Below, in pieces: positions 17,230 to 26,395 of a DNA stretch of 64,000 nt (positions are counted from its first letter, which is position 1; every line of letters starts with the position of its first letter). The stretch comes from Nocardia ninae NBRC 108245. Its GTDB lineage: Bacteria > Actinomycetota > Actinomycetes > Mycobacteriales > Mycobacteriaceae. Position numbers and translations under genes: made by a program. The notes beneath the pieces were generated by a model. It was not told the DNA's origin and did not search any database. It was given only the letters and a program-made list of their open reading frames with translations. The DNA is taken from NCBI RefSeq assembly GCF_007990755.1, contig NZ_BJXA01000018.1:62001-126000 (forward strand). The letters are read 5' to 3'.

Positions 17230-17853
17230 TCACTCGTCCCAGTCCCAGTCCAAGTAGATCTTCCCGGTGAGGTTCGACTCCCGCAGGCAGGGGGTCTGGT
17301 CGTGAAAGGGGGTGCGGGTGTCGAGGGAATGAGTGAGGGCGTCGAAGAATTCGAGCAGCGTGTCGGCCCACAGGGTGCCTTCGAAAGCGCCCGAGCCGAT
17401 ACCCAATTCGATGACGTGACCGTAGGTCGGTCCGGGGCGGTGCTCGACGAACAAGATACCGGCGTCGATGGAGTGAGCGATCGGAACCCATTGGTGGGCA
17501 TGGCCGTAGAGGGTCTCCTCGGGAATTCCCATTGCTCGATTCTCGGTGCTGAAGGTGGTTCGCCACTCGTGACCGGCGAGGATCTGGGCGATCGGGTCGA
17601 GCATGTAGCCCATCGGCAGGAAGTCGGCGCCTTCGACGGTGTTCCCGTCGACATACGCGGTGCCGTTGTGATGTTCGAGCAGTGCCCGGACGTCGGGGTG
17701 CAGCGCGAAACCCTGGACAGCTTCCAGGTGCGCGATCTGTTCGGCGGTAGCGCCGGGTTGCAGGGTCGCGGCGGAGGCGGGCGAGTGCACGCGGAGGTGA
17801 TGGAGAAAACGAGCCCATACCTGGGCGAAGGTGTCCGGAGCGGGGTGCGGCAT
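17230..17853 (-). CDS. SMI1/KNR4 (SUKH) family protein
   Basis: A 207-residue protein with the SUKH-type order: GATAEQIAHLEAVQGFALHPDVRALLEHHNG near the N-terminus, ADFLPMGYMLDP in the middle, and a W..I....DAGILFVEH region later. In bacteria, SUKH proteins are often immunity proteins against contact-dependent or polymorphic toxins, or serve unknown roles. No toxin gene with a recognisable domain lies nearby, so it may be an orphan. The acidic C-terminus (YLDWDWDE) is typical of immunity proteins but not diagnostic. Confidence 0.78.
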   Translation of the reverse strand: MPHPAPDTFAQVWARFLHHLRVHSPASAATLQPGATAEQIAHLEAVQGFALHPDVRALLEHHNGTAYVDGNTVEGADFLPMGYMLDPIAQILAGHEWRTTFSTENRAMGIPEETLYGHAHQWVPIAHSIDAGILFVEHRPGPTYGHVIELGIGSGAFEGTLWADTLLEFFDALTHSLDTRTPFHDQTPCLRESNLTGKIYLDWDWDE

Positions 17854-18205
17854 GCGGTGACCATAACGACCGGTACTGACACCGCCCCGGTGGGCAATGT
17901 TGCCAAGGCCCCTGCTCGCACGCCTGTGTGGCGTTCAACCTGTGCTGGCGGCTATGTCCTCGTCTACGTGTTGGTCTGGCGTCGCCAAAGACGTGTCCTT
18001 ATCGGCGTCAGGTGTTCAGGATTGCATTCGCCAGGCTGACCTCAGTCAGGGCGAGTGAGCGGTACTAGCCGCTGAGCGCGCAGTCGGTGAACGCACAAAA
18101 TGCCGAGGGCCCGCGCTCGGTCGACCATGACCGACACTCGGCCCGACCGCCGACGAACGTCCGGATTCGTCGAGTGGCGTGTCTACCTCACGAAGGAACA
18201 ATTGG
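17854..18205. other. gene-free stretch
   Basis: 352 bp between the SUKH gene start and the stop of the small acidic protein. The open frames here have poor codon bias and run antisense. No clear promoter, repeat or RNA was seen. Confidence 0.4.
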
Positions 18206-18490
18206 CTAGTACTGGTATGTAAAGTAGCCCGACGTCCATTCGTCCTTGTCGACTTCGTACCTGGCGATGTGAAAACACTCGGGTTCGTCCCGGAAACCCG
18301 GGAGGGTCTTCGCTTCGCGAATTCGTTCCTGCGCGCGCTGCCCGGTTGAGTAGACACCCAAGAGTTTGATGTCGTCTCCCTCTTCGTCATCCCAGTCGAG
18401 GTCTCCGTCAGCGTCGACGTGTCGTGCCGGAGACCCGTCCAGGGGCAGTGCATGACGGATGTGCCGCAGCAGATAGACGTCCACGTTGAC
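18206..18490 (-). CDS. small acidic protein (DUF7336-like)
   Basis: A 94-residue protein starting VNVDVYLLRHIRHALPLDG (GTG at 18490). The stretch DIKLLGVYSTGQRAQERIR, then LPGFRDEPECFHIARYEVDKDEWTSGY, resembles a widespread small bacterial family (DUF7336) of unknown role, often found near SUKH or similar genes. A longer frame to 18634 is open but its N-terminus looks non-coding. It is upstream of, and on the same strand as, the SUKH gene. Confidence 0.75.
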   Translation of the reverse strand, partial: VNVDVYLLRHIRHALPLDGSPARHVDADGDLDWDDEEGDDIKLLGVYSTGQRAQERIREAKTLPGFRDEPECFHIARYEVDKDEWTSGYFTYQY

Positions 18491-18800
18491 GAAGCCTATA
18501 CCTGCACGTCTATCACACCGATCTTCTGCTCCGGCCTCCGCCCAAGCTGGCTTCGGTTTGAGCGAGTGAGCTAAGTAGCCGTATACCGCACGTTGGTCAG
18601 TCAACCAGAACCATTGGCGGACAGGGCTTTTCAACGCGCGGTAATGGCACCATTACCGCGCACTGGCGGCGCGGTCGCACGATACAAGCGTGGGTAGTCG
18701 CCGCCGCGATCGGCTCTTCGGCTATATCGCGTGCTACGTGCGCTGCGATGACGAATTCCGAGTCCGACTCGTCGGGGTGTGGTACGCCGGGACGCAGGAG
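18491..18800. other. gene-free stretch
   Basis: 310 bp upstream of the small acidic protein. The open frames look like antisense or chance readings; nothing supportable was seen. Confidence 0.4.
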
Positions 18801-19436
18801 TCAAGGGGCTATCGCTGGTGTGGTTGAGTCGCCACCGGAGTCGCGTGAGACGGGAGGTGTGCTGCGTATCGCCTCCAACGCGATGTCGCGGCGCGTCCGG
18901 TCACGCAACTGCCGGTCCTCGATGCTGTTGACCATCTGCACGGTGAGCGCGTACTGACGCGCCGCACTCGCGCGATATCCGCCTGTCAACGACAAACCTC
19001 CCAGGGTGCTACCGGCCAGCGCGGTATAGATGGCGGTTGCTTCACTGGTCAGACCGCTGGCGCCGAGTACCACTGCTGCAATGAACGTCAATAACGCCGC
19101 CGCTGCCAGCAGCTGCGAAAGCAGCAAGGTGCGACGCAAGTCCCGGGTGGCGATGACACCGAGTTCGGTGGCTGCGGCCTGCACCGTGGCGGCGACCACC
19201 GGAACCGCCGCCGCCGCGATGACCGCGAGTTCGACATTGTCGTCGCTGCCACTGGATGCGGCGACAGCTAGCAACACTGCGGTAGCAGACATCACTATCC
19301 CCCTCGAATCCCGTTGTATGTCGGTAAGACTCGTTCGCATCCTGCCACTCAGGAGCTGTGGCTCGGAGGTGATTGCGCGAGCCGGTATCCCCCACACCGC
19401 CGCCGCGATACTGGTCGCGACCGCGGTAACCGCCAC
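18801..19436 (-). CDS. integral membrane protein, unknown function
   Basis: About 211 residues with four or five alanine-rich hydrophobic segments (for example VELAVIAAAAVPVVAATVQA and LLLSQLLAAAALLTFIAAVV) and a polar C-terminal tail with RQLRDRTRRDIALEAIRS. The frame is open to 19649, but the N-terminal residues beyond 19436 look non-coding; GTG 19436 or ATG 19340 are the likely starts. No family recognised and no partner. Confidence 0.55.
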   Translation of the reverse strand: MAVTAVATSIAAAVWGIPARAITSEPQLLSGRMRTSLTDIQRDSRGIVMSATAVLLAVAASSGSDDNVELAVIAAAAVPVVAATVQAAATELGVIATRDLRRTLLLSQLLAAAALLTFIAAVVLGASGLTSEATAIYTALAGSTLGGLSLTGGYRASAARQYALTVQMVNSIEDRQLRDRTRRDIALEAIRSTPPVSRDSGGDSTTPAIAP

Positions 19437-19801
19437 GCTGCGCGGCGCGGTCTCGATATCGAGGATTATGTGCAGTGGACTCTGAGGCCCGGAAAGGGTA
19501 ACGAGGTGAATGTCGCAGGGGCGTGAGGTCCGTGCGGGCGGCATTTGGTCACGATGCCACCGTGTGCGAACTTTTGGCACCGGATGCGGCGGTTTAGTCG
19601 TGAGCGGGAGGAGGGGGTCTCTGACCCTCGAAGACATGTCGGTGGCCATGTGGTTCGTGAGTTGCCCGAACAGGGTGTGAAAGTTCGTGTCCTCGAACGC
19701 GGTCGACGACGAAGCAGACGATCAGCCCGATCCGATTGCGGCCTATCACGCCGATTCGTTGAGTGGGCCACCGATCACGCGAAAGACTGTGCCTGACCGA
19801 G
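19437..19801. other. gene-free stretch
   Basis: 365 bp between the membrane protein start and the stop of the TetR gene. It may contain the promoter of the membrane protein. No coding or structural signal was seen. Confidence 0.35.
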
Positions 19802-20401
19802 CTATTCGACTTCGCGTCGTAGCGAGTCGATCATGCCGAGGGCGATCTGGCCAGCTTCGCGGCGCACCTGTTCGTCGGCCGATTCGGCGAGGCTCCAAGC
19901 CAATTCGGTGAGCAGTCCGTAGATGGCGCGGACGATCAGGTGCGGCGATCGGGGGCGTAAGACGCCCGCCCGGATCAGCTCGTCGACCAGGTCGCCGATC
20001 AGGCCGACCATGTGGCGCTCGTCGAGCTCACGCCAGCGGTCCCAGCCCAGGGCGACCGGGCCTTGCTGCAGCACGATGCGCTGGTAGGCCACGTCGGTGC
20101 ATTCGTCGAGGAAGACGTTCAAGGCCCGGACGGTAGTGTCCCACGGGTCGCCCGGCGTACCGAGTGCCTTCGTCAACCGCTCGGTCAGCTCCTGTTCGAC
20201 CTGCTCGAAGACTGCCTCGAACAACCCTTGCTTGCCGTTGAAGTGGTGATATACGGCGCCGCGGGTCAGGCGGGCGGCCCCCGCGATCTCGTCGGCGGAC
20301 AGTTCCGAGTACCGCCGTTCCATGAACAGCCGACGCCCCGCCTCCAACAGCGCGGATCGGGTGGCTTCGGCGTATTCCGCACGTCGTCCCTTGACAGTCA
20401 C
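19802..20401 (-). CDS. TetR-family transcriptional regulator
   Basis: A 199-residue protein with a textbook N-terminal helix-turn-helix: ALLEAGRRLFMERRYSELSADEIAGAARLTRG then AVYHHFNGKQGLFEAVF. The C-terminal domain is helical and ends in GMIDSLRREVE. GTG 20401 is chosen because it begins at the usual distance before the motif; the longer frame to 20695 overlaps the divergent amine oxidase. It faces that gene across about 55 bp holding a palindrome and probably represses it. Confidence 0.92.
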   Translation of the reverse strand: MTVKGRRAEYAEATRSALLEAGRRLFMERRYSELSADEIAGAARLTRGAVYHHFNGKQGLFEAVFEQVEQELTERLTKALGTPGDPWDTTVRALNVFLDECTDVAYQRIVLQQGPVALGWDRWRELDERHMVGLIGDLVDELIRAGVLRPRSPHLIVRAIYGLLTELAWSLAESADEQVRREAGQIALGMIDSLRREVE

Positions 20402-20421
20402 AACAACAAGACTACATTCAC

Positions 20422-20434
20422 ATACATCATGTAT
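20422..20434. promoter_or_regulatory. palindromic operator between TetR and amine oxidase genes
   Basis: ATACAT-C-ATGTAT, 6-bp perfect arms with a one-base centre, in the short divergent spacer. Its AT-rich character stands out from the surroundings. It is a likely TetR binding site. Confidence 0.55.
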
Positions 20435-20456
20435 CTGAGATGTTAGGTGTATGCGA

Positions 20457-21812
20457 ATGTCGGATCGCAAAGATGTGATCGTCGTGGGGGCCGGGGCGGC
20501 CGGGCTGACGGCTGCCCGCACGCTCGCGGCGGCCGGGCTCGACGTCGTGGTGCTGGAGGCTCGGGAACGGGTCGGCGGTCGCACTTGCAATGTCGAAATA
20601 CCGGGCAGTGCCTCGTCTGTCGAAGTCGGCGGCATGTGGGTCGGACCCGGACAGGATCGGGTGCTGGCATTGCTGACCGAACTGGAGTTCGCCACCTATC
20701 CGACCTACGACCACGGCCTGAAGATCGGCGAATTCGGCGGCCGCGTCACCCGCTACCCGGGGCGGATACCTCGACTGAATCCGTTGGTACTGGCCGATAT
20801 CGGGGTCACCCAGCTGCGCCTGGATCGCGCGGCCCGGCGAATACCCTTGCAGGCACCGTGGACGGCGCCCCAGGCTGGAGAACTCGATGCGCAGACCTTC
20901 GACACCTGGTTGCGCAAGCACTCGCACACCGAGACCGGACGCGCCTTTTTCCGGCTGATCACCCAGGCGGTCTGGTGCGCCGAACCGGAGGACATGTCGG
21001 CACTGTGGGCGCAGTTCTACATCCATTCGGGCGGCGGCCTCGACTCGTTGATCAACACGACCGGCGGCGCGCAGCAGGACCGGGTCGTCGGCGGCACCCA
21101 GCGGCTGTCGATCGCGATGGCCGAGGAATTGGGCGACCGGGTCGTCCTCGGCGCCGCGGTGACACAAATCGACTGGAGCGACAACAAGATTCGGGTCCGG
21201 GCCGGGCGGCGGCAATGGTGCGGGCGGCACGCGATCATCGCGGTCCCACCGCCGCTGGTGAACCGAATCCGGTTCACGCCGGACCTGCCCGCCGAACGCG
21301 CCCAACTGCTGCAACGCCTCCCAATGGGCTGGACGATCAAGGTCAACGCGGTCTATGACGAGCCGTTCTGGCGCGCGAAAGGTCTATCCGGACAAGCCAA
21401 TAGCGACCGGCGCCCGCTCGGTACAGTCTTCGACGCCGGTCCACCCGGCGGCGACCCCGCGGTCCTGGTCGGCTTCCTCGAAGCCACCCATGCCCAAGCC
21501 GCCGCTCGCCTGGCACCGAAGGAACGCCGCGCCGCGGTACTCGACGACCTGGCAGCCTATTTCGGCCCCATGGCACGCAATCCGGTCCACTACATCGAAC
21601 AGGACTGGGCCGCCGAATCTTTCAGCCGCGGCTGCTACGGCGCCTTCGCCACCCCCTCGACCTTGACGCGCTTCGGACCGGAGTTACGCCGCCCGACCGG
21701 CTCAATGCACTGGGCCGGCACCGAAACAGCGACCCGCTGGGCCGGATACATCGACGGCGCAATCGAATCCGGTCAACGCGCGGCCCGCGAAATTCTCGCC
21801 ACCACCCGCTGA
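20457..21812 (+). CDS. flavin amine oxidase (monoamine oxidase family)
   Basis: A 451-residue FAD enzyme. The N-terminus DVIVVGAGAAGLTAARTLAAAG, then LEARERVGGRT and VEVGGMWVGPGQ, are amine-oxidase landmarks. The C-terminal FAD region is MHWAGTETATRWAGYIDGAIESGQRAA. It oxidises a primary or secondary amine to an imine with release of H2O2. ATG 20457 is preferred to 20451 because AGGTG is 7 nt upstream. It is followed 14 bp later by a gamma-glutamyltransferase-like gene, suggesting a small amine or gamma-glutamyl-amine catabolic unit controlled by the divergent TetR. Confidence 0.92.
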   Translation: MSDRKDVIVVGAGAAGLTAARTLAAAGLDVVVLEARERVGGRTCNVEIPGSASSVEVGGMWVGPGQDRVLALLTELEFATYPTYDHGLKIGEFGGRVTRYPGRIPRLNPLVLADIGVTQLRLDRAARRIPLQAPWTAPQAGELDAQTFDTWLRKHSHTETGRAFFRLITQAVWCAEPEDMSALWAQFYIHSGGGLDSLINTTGGAQQDRVVGGTQRLSIAMAEELGDRVVLGAAVTQIDWSDNKIRVRAGRRQWCGRHAIIAVPPPLVNRIRFTPDLPAERAQLLQRLPMGWTIKVNAVYDEPFWRAKGLSGQANSDRRPLGTVFDAGPPGGDPAVLVGFLEATHAQAAARLAPKERRAAVLDDLAAYFGPMARNPVHYIEQDWAAESFSRGCYGAFATPSTLTRFGPELRRPTGSMHWAGTETATRWAGYIDGAIESGQRAAREILATTR

Positions 21813-21826
21813 AGGGACTCCCACCA

Positions 21827-23614
21827 ATGACCAGCTTCACCACACGTCCCACCCTGCAGGGCACCTTCGGCATGGTCTCGTCCACGCACTGGCTCGCCTC
21901 GGCGGCCGCGATGGCGATCCTCGAGGACGGCGGCAACGCCTTCGACGCGGCGGTAGCTGCGGGCTTCACCCTGCATGTGGTCGAGCCGCACCTGAACGGC
22001 CCGGCGGGAGAGGTGCCGATCATCCTCGCAGCGGCGGGACAGCCCCCGCAGGTGCTGTGCGGGCAAGGTCCAGCACCCACGGGCGCGACGATCAAGCATT
22101 ACACCGGCCTGGGCCTGGCGTTGGTGCCCGGAACCGGGCCGTTGGCCGCGGCGGTACCCGGCGCCTTCGACGCCTGGATGCTGCTGTTACACAACCACGG
22201 CACCAAGCGGCTGGCCGAGGTGCTGGCACACGCCATCCGGTACGCCGAGCATGGACACCCTGTGCTCGAGGATGTCTCGGTCACCGTGTCCTGGATGCGG
22301 GATATCTTCGAGACCGAGTGGACTACTTCGGCCTCGGTGTATCTACCGGACGGAAATCCGCCTGCCCCCGGGCAATTGCTGAAGAACCCGGTATTGGCCC
22401 GGACCTGGCGGCGGCTGATCACCGAAGCCGAGGCTGCGAGCGCGGACCGCGACACGCAGATCGACATCGCCAGGCGCGCATGGCGCGAGGGGTTCATCGC
22501 CGAAGCGCTTGCCTCCGCAGCGGCGCAGCCCACGATGGACACCTCGGGCGAGCGCCACGCCGGCACTTTGACCGGCGACGATCTGGCGAATTACGCTGCG
22601 ACATACGAGGCTCCGGCCACATACACCTGGAACGGCTGGACCATCGCGAAGCCCGGCCTGTGGAGCCAGGGGCCGGTATTTCTGCAACAGCTTGCCTTGC
22701 TACCAGAACGACTGGACCACGGAACGGCCGATTACTACCACGCGCTGATCGAGGGATCGAAACTCGCGATGGCGGATCGGGAGGCCTGGTACGGGGAGGG
22801 CTCCGAGATCAGCCTGGAGGCATTGCTGTCGCCGGTGTACAACGCGGAACGGCGTGCCTTGATCGGCCCGGAGGCGTCCTATCTGCTGCGGCCCGGCAGC
22901 CCGGGCGGTCGATCGCCGCGGGTGAGTAGCCATGTTCATTCCGCTGCGCCGCACGATGTTTCGGTCAGCATCGGGGAACCTACCGTGGCAGTTACCGGCG
23001 CCACCCGCGGCGACACCTGCCATCTCGACATCGTGGATCGCTGGGGCAACATGGTTGCCGCCACGCCCAGCGGAGGCTGGCTGCAGTCGAATCCGGTCGT
23101 GCCCGAATTGGGTTTCCCGCTCGGCACCCGGTTGCAGATGGCGTGGCTGGAGCCGGGACTCCCGAATTCCCTTGCGCCGGGCCGCCGCCCACGCACCACG
23201 CTCAGCCCCACCCTCGCATTACGTGACGGCGAGCCCATCCTGGCGTTCGGCACTCCGGGTGGTGACCAGCAGGATCAGTGGAGCTTGCACTTCTTCCTGG
23301 AACTGGTATCGCGTGGCGACGCAAAGGGTTGTGGCCACCTGGATCTCCAGGGGGCGATCGACGCACCGAACTGGCACCAGGACAGCTTTCCCGGCTCGTT
23401 CTATCCGCGTTCGATGAATCCCGGTGGTGTAACCATGGAGTCGCGCGTCGACCCGGGCGTTCGAGCCGAGCTGCTCCGGCGCGGTCATCGGATCACCGTG
23501 GGCGACCCCTGGTCGGAGGGACGCATCTGCGCCGTCGCCCGCGACCCCGAGACGGGCGTGCTGTCGGCGGCGGCCAATCCACGCGGAATGCAGGGCTACG
23601 CCGCCGGACGCTGA
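21827..23614 (+). CDS. gamma-glutamyltransferase family protein (Ntn hydrolase)
   Basis: A 595-residue protein of the GGT family, self-processing at a threonine. T397 in GDTCHLDIVDRWGNMVAATPSGG is the expected new N-terminus of the small subunit. The N-terminal LASAAAMAILEDGGNAFDAAVAAGF and later PRTTLSPTLALRDGEPILAFGTPGGD are family marks. There is no signal peptide, so it is likely cytosolic, as in many actinobacterial homologues. It may hydrolyse gamma-glutamyl bonds of glutamylated amines, which fits the amine oxidase next door (inference). Confidence 0.9.
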   Translation: MTSFTTRPTLQGTFGMVSSTHWLASAAAMAILEDGGNAFDAAVAAGFTLHVVEPHLNGPAGEVPIILAAAGQPPQVLCGQGPAPTGATIKHYTGLGLALVPGTGPLAAAVPGAFDAWMLLLHNHGTKRLAEVLAHAIRYAEHGHPVLEDVSVTVSWMRDIFETEWTTSASVYLPDGNPPAPGQLLKNPVLARTWRRLITEAEAASADRDTQIDIARRAWREGFIAEALASAAAQPTMDTSGERHAGTLTGDDLANYAATYEAPATYTWNGWTIAKPGLWSQGPVFLQQLALLPERLDHGTADYYHALIEGSKLAMADREAWYGEGSEISLEALLSPVYNAERRALIGPEASYLLRPGSPGGRSPRVSSHVHSAAPHDVSVSIGEPTVAVTGATRGDTCHLDIVDRWGNMVAATPSGGWLQSNPVVPELGFPLGTRLQMAWLEPGLPNSLAPGRRPRTTLSPTLALRDGEPILAFGTPGGDQQDQWSLHFFLELVSRGDAKGCGHLDLQGAIDAPNWHQDSFPGSFYPRSMNPGGVTMESRVDPGVRAELLRRGHRITVGDPWSEGRICAVARDPETGVLSAAANPRGMQGYAAGR

Positions 23615-23660
23615 AAGACCGAACCGCTTGTTTCTCAACCCATTACATGAGAGGTGTTCC

Positions 23661-24812
23661 ATGAAGTTCCCCATGCGGTGCATGGTCGTCGCGATGCTGG
23701 TCGCCGGATGTTCGGTAACAACCACCGGGATATCGACGGCGGTGCCGTCGAACGACCCTGGATCCGTCGTGTCGTCCCGGCAGCTGGACGGCGCCGAGCT
23801 GATTCCCGCGTCGGGCAAGGGTTTCCGGCTCGTCTACCGGACCACCGGCCAGAACGGTGAGCCTCAGGTCAGCGGCGGAAACGTTTATCTTCCCACCGGG
23901 ACGCCGCCGCCCGGTGGTTGGCGGGTGGTGTCGTGGGCGCACGGCACAAGCGGCATGGCGCAAGGGTGCGCGCCCAACCTGATGGGCGGGGTTGCGGATG
24001 ACCACGACGAGACACCGCAGATGTCTTCGCTCTTGGCCCAGGGTTACGCGGTGGCGGCCACAGATTACATCGGGCTGGGCGCATCAGGGCAGTACGAATA
24101 CTTGGCCGGGCGCGCCGAAGGGCATGCGGTGCTCGACATTGTCCGGGCCGGTCGAGCCCTCGCCCCCGAACTGTCGGATTCGTATGCGCTGGCCGGGCAT
24201 TCCATCGGCGGGCACGCGGCACTGCTCGCGGCGCACCTGTCGTCGAGCTACGCCCCGGAACTCGACCTGCGCGGAACCGCTGCCTTCGCTCCGACAAGTA
24301 ATTACGAAGATCTGATCACCCTGCTCTCCGGACCCGACCTGGCCGCGCCGCTGCCCGCCGGACTGCAGGTCCGCGTCTTGATGATCATGGCGGGCCTCCA
24401 GCACGCACGTCCGGAGCTGGCGGCCACCGATCACCTGAGCGAGCGTGGAAAGCAGGTGCTCGCCCTCGCGGCCGCCGGCGAAGGATGCCTGGAGTCGGCG
24501 ACTACCGCCGTCAAGGGCCGCCCCGTCGGTGAACTATTCAGCAAACCCCTGACCGATCCGGCGGTGACCGCCGCACTCCGGGACTACATGGGTGCACCCA
24601 CCACCGGCTATCACCGCCCACTGCTGCTCCTACAGGGCGGCGCCGACACGGTGCAGCCGATGCCGACGACGGTGCTACTTCAGCAACAACTCCAGCAGGG
24701 CGGTGTCGACAGCCGACTGCAGTTCTACCCATCGGCCACTCACTTCACGCTCCTGCCGCACGCCCGTGCCGACGTGTCCGCGTTCCTGGCTGAAGTCTTG
24801 CCGAGTCGCTGA
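23661..24812 (+). CDS. secretory lipase-family lipoprotein (alpha/beta hydrolase)
   Basis: A 383-residue exported hydrolase. The signal MKFPMRCMVVAMLVAGCS ends in a lipobox (VAGC), so it is probably membrane-tethered outside. The nucleophile is S181 in GHSIGG, preceded by VVSWAHGTSGMAQGC (oxyanion hole) and ATDYIGLG. The catalytic Asp and His are likely in LLLQGGADTVQP and PSATHFTLL. It acts on esters. ATG 23661 has GAGAGG nearby. It follows the GGT gene by 46 bp, perhaps in the same transcript. Confidence 0.87.
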   Translation: MKFPMRCMVVAMLVAGCSVTTTGISTAVPSNDPGSVVSSRQLDGAELIPASGKGFRLVYRTTGQNGEPQVSGGNVYLPTGTPPPGGWRVVSWAHGTSGMAQGCAPNLMGGVADDHDETPQMSSLLAQGYAVAATDYIGLGASGQYEYLAGRAEGHAVLDIVRAGRALAPELSDSYALAGHSIGGHAALLAAHLSSSYAPELDLRGTAAFAPTSNYEDLITLLSGPDLAAPLPAGLQVRVLMIMAGLQHARPELAATDHLSERGKQVLALAAAGEGCLESATTAVKGRPVGELFSKPLTDPAVTAALRDYMGAPTTGYHRPLLLLQGGADTVQPMPTTVLLQQQLQQGGVDSRLQFYPSATHFTLLPHARADVSAFLAEVLPSR

Positions 24813-25605
24813 TCAGGGCGGGGAGGCCTACTTCCCCGCTGGCCGAAGGTATCTCGTTCCTTGGCGTAGGTCACGGCATATCGCGCCGTTCGGATCGACC
24901 TCTCGCGAGTGGCACATGGTGGAGGGCTCACTCGCCCGTTGCCGCAACCATGTGCCACTCCGCGAGTACGCGAGGATCAGCGGATGAGGTCCGCTGCGCC
25001 GGGATTCCATGAAGCACGCTAGCTCCGTGGCAGCGGTTCTCCCGAGGTCCGGACCTCGCCGATGAGTCGGCCGTTTCCGGGCAGCATCCGTCCGGAACGC
25101 CCACTGGCTTCAGTCGACGAGAGTGCGCGCTCGTAGCTCAAACGCGTGCACCCTCTCTATTGATCCGAGCGGACACCTCGAACATGTGCGATGACGTCCG
25201 GTTGGCCGAGCTCGCCCTGGTTGATTCGGCCTTTGCCTCGGATCACGCGGTCGGCGGCCAGTCTTTTGCGCAGTGGGTGGGGTGCCGCTACCCAGACGGT
25301 GAAATACTGTCTACTGCCCCACGTCTGGTGATCCCGCCCGAGCCGCTTCGACGCCGCGAGCAGTTAGCGACCCTGCCGAACCGCGGAGCGCGGCCATGAG
25401 TTCGGGCTCATCCGCTCGTCTCGGCGGTCCGGTGTGCTTTTGTACGGCGCTGCTGGCTACCTTGCACGCACCGAAGGGGAAGCGCTGAGTGCGGCCGGGA
25501 TGCTTACACTCACGCGGTGTCGAATGTGTTCTGGGCAAGCGCCGCCATCAGCACGGCTCTCGCCGTGCTCATCGCGGCACGACTACCTTCTCGCGGTCGG
25601 CAGCA
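24813..25605. other. gene-free stretch of about 0.8 kb
   Basis: No convincing gene. The open frames, including an 80-codon one at 25160-25399, lack the codon bias of real genes here. A short hairpin (7-bp stem 24818-24824 with 24833-24839) could end the lipase transcript. A much larger inverted repeat follows (listed separately). This stretch may also hold the AraC gene's promoter. Confidence 0.45.
24902..24966. repeat. long imperfect hairpin
   Basis: Left arm 24902-24920 pairs with 24947-24966: 13 bp perfect (AGTGGCACATGGT with ACCATGTGCCACT), then a single bulged C, then 6 more pairs (CTCGCG with CGCGAG). The loop is 26 nt. No T run follows. It could be a bidirectional terminator, a processed RNA element or a dispersed repeat. 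Confidence 0.6.
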
Positions 25606-26352
25606 ATGACGGTGAGCGTGCCGAGGTGGCTCGGCGGTGTGGTGTTCACCCCTGGACTGATGGCGTTCACCGGTGAAATCGGGGACACCGCAGCACATTC
25701 CCACGCTGCGGTGCAGTTCCTGCTCGTCACCACCGGTGAGCTGACGCTGACCGACTCCACCGGGCACACGATCTCCGCCCAGCAGGCGATCATTCCTCCG
25801 GGGATTCGCCACGAAGTCCGCGCCGCCCCCACCACTACCGGCTTCTTCGCTTACCTCGATTCGGCCAGCATCACCGGCCGCGCTGCTCTGGCTCGCCTCC
25901 ATGGACTACCCCCTGACCAGGTGTCGAGTTGGATCACCGCTGCGACCCCGCGAGCCACTCCTACAGTGCCACTGCCCGACTCGGCATCGCATGTTCCACG
26001 GCGGTCCTCGCATCCAGTGGTGACCCGAGCGCTGCGGGTGGCGGCCGCGGCGACGAGCGGTCCGCCGCCGCTGGGCGAGCTCGCCGCCGCCGTCGCGATG
26101 TCACCGAGCCGCCTATCGCATCTGTTCTCCGCCGAAGTCGGGCTGCCCTACGCCGCATGGCGGCGCTGGACCCGCCTGCAACTAGCCATCGGCACCGTCC
26201 GCGCAGGCGGATCGCTGACCGAAGCCGCGCACGCCGCCGGTTTCACCGACAGCGCGCATCTGACAAACACCTGCCGCGACCTGTTCGGCATCACCCCTAC
26301 CGAAGCCCTAATCGCAACCGGCTGGCGACCCCGCACGCCTCAGTCCAGCTGA
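25606..26352 (+). CDS. AraC-family transcriptional regulator
   Basis: A 248-residue protein. The N-terminal half is cupin-like (AAVQFLLVTTGELTLTDSTGH, IIPPGIRHEV), for ligand sensing. The C-terminal HTH_18 has LGELAAAVAMSPSRLSHLF then TEAAHAAGFTDSAHLTNTCRDLFGITP. ATG 25606 is used; a longer frame is open but looks non-coding. It lies 43 bp before the sterol desaturase gene and probably controls it. Confidence 0.9.
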   Translation: MTVSVPRWLGGVVFTPGLMAFTGEIGDTAAHSHAAVQFLLVTTGELTLTDSTGHTISAQQAIIPPGIRHEVRAAPTTTGFFAYLDSASITGRAALARLHGLPPDQVSSWITAATPRATPTVPLPDSASHVPRRSSHPVVTRALRVAAAATSGPPPLGELAAAVAMSPSRLSHLFSAEVGLPYAAWRRWTRLQLAIGTVRAGGSLTEAAHAAGFTDSAHLTNTCRDLFGITPTEALIATGWRPRTPQSS

Positions 26353-26395
26353 TTTCTACAAGCCACGAGCCCGGCCCGACGGCGACGCTGAACAC

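Noticed and set aside
17262-17292. T-loop-like GGTTCGACTCCC suggesting a tRNA
   Set aside because: It lies inside the SUKH coding region and no acceptor or anticodon arms can be folded.
25160-25399. 80-codon plus-strand frame
   Set aside because: No ribosome binding site, weak codon bias and no recognisable motif.
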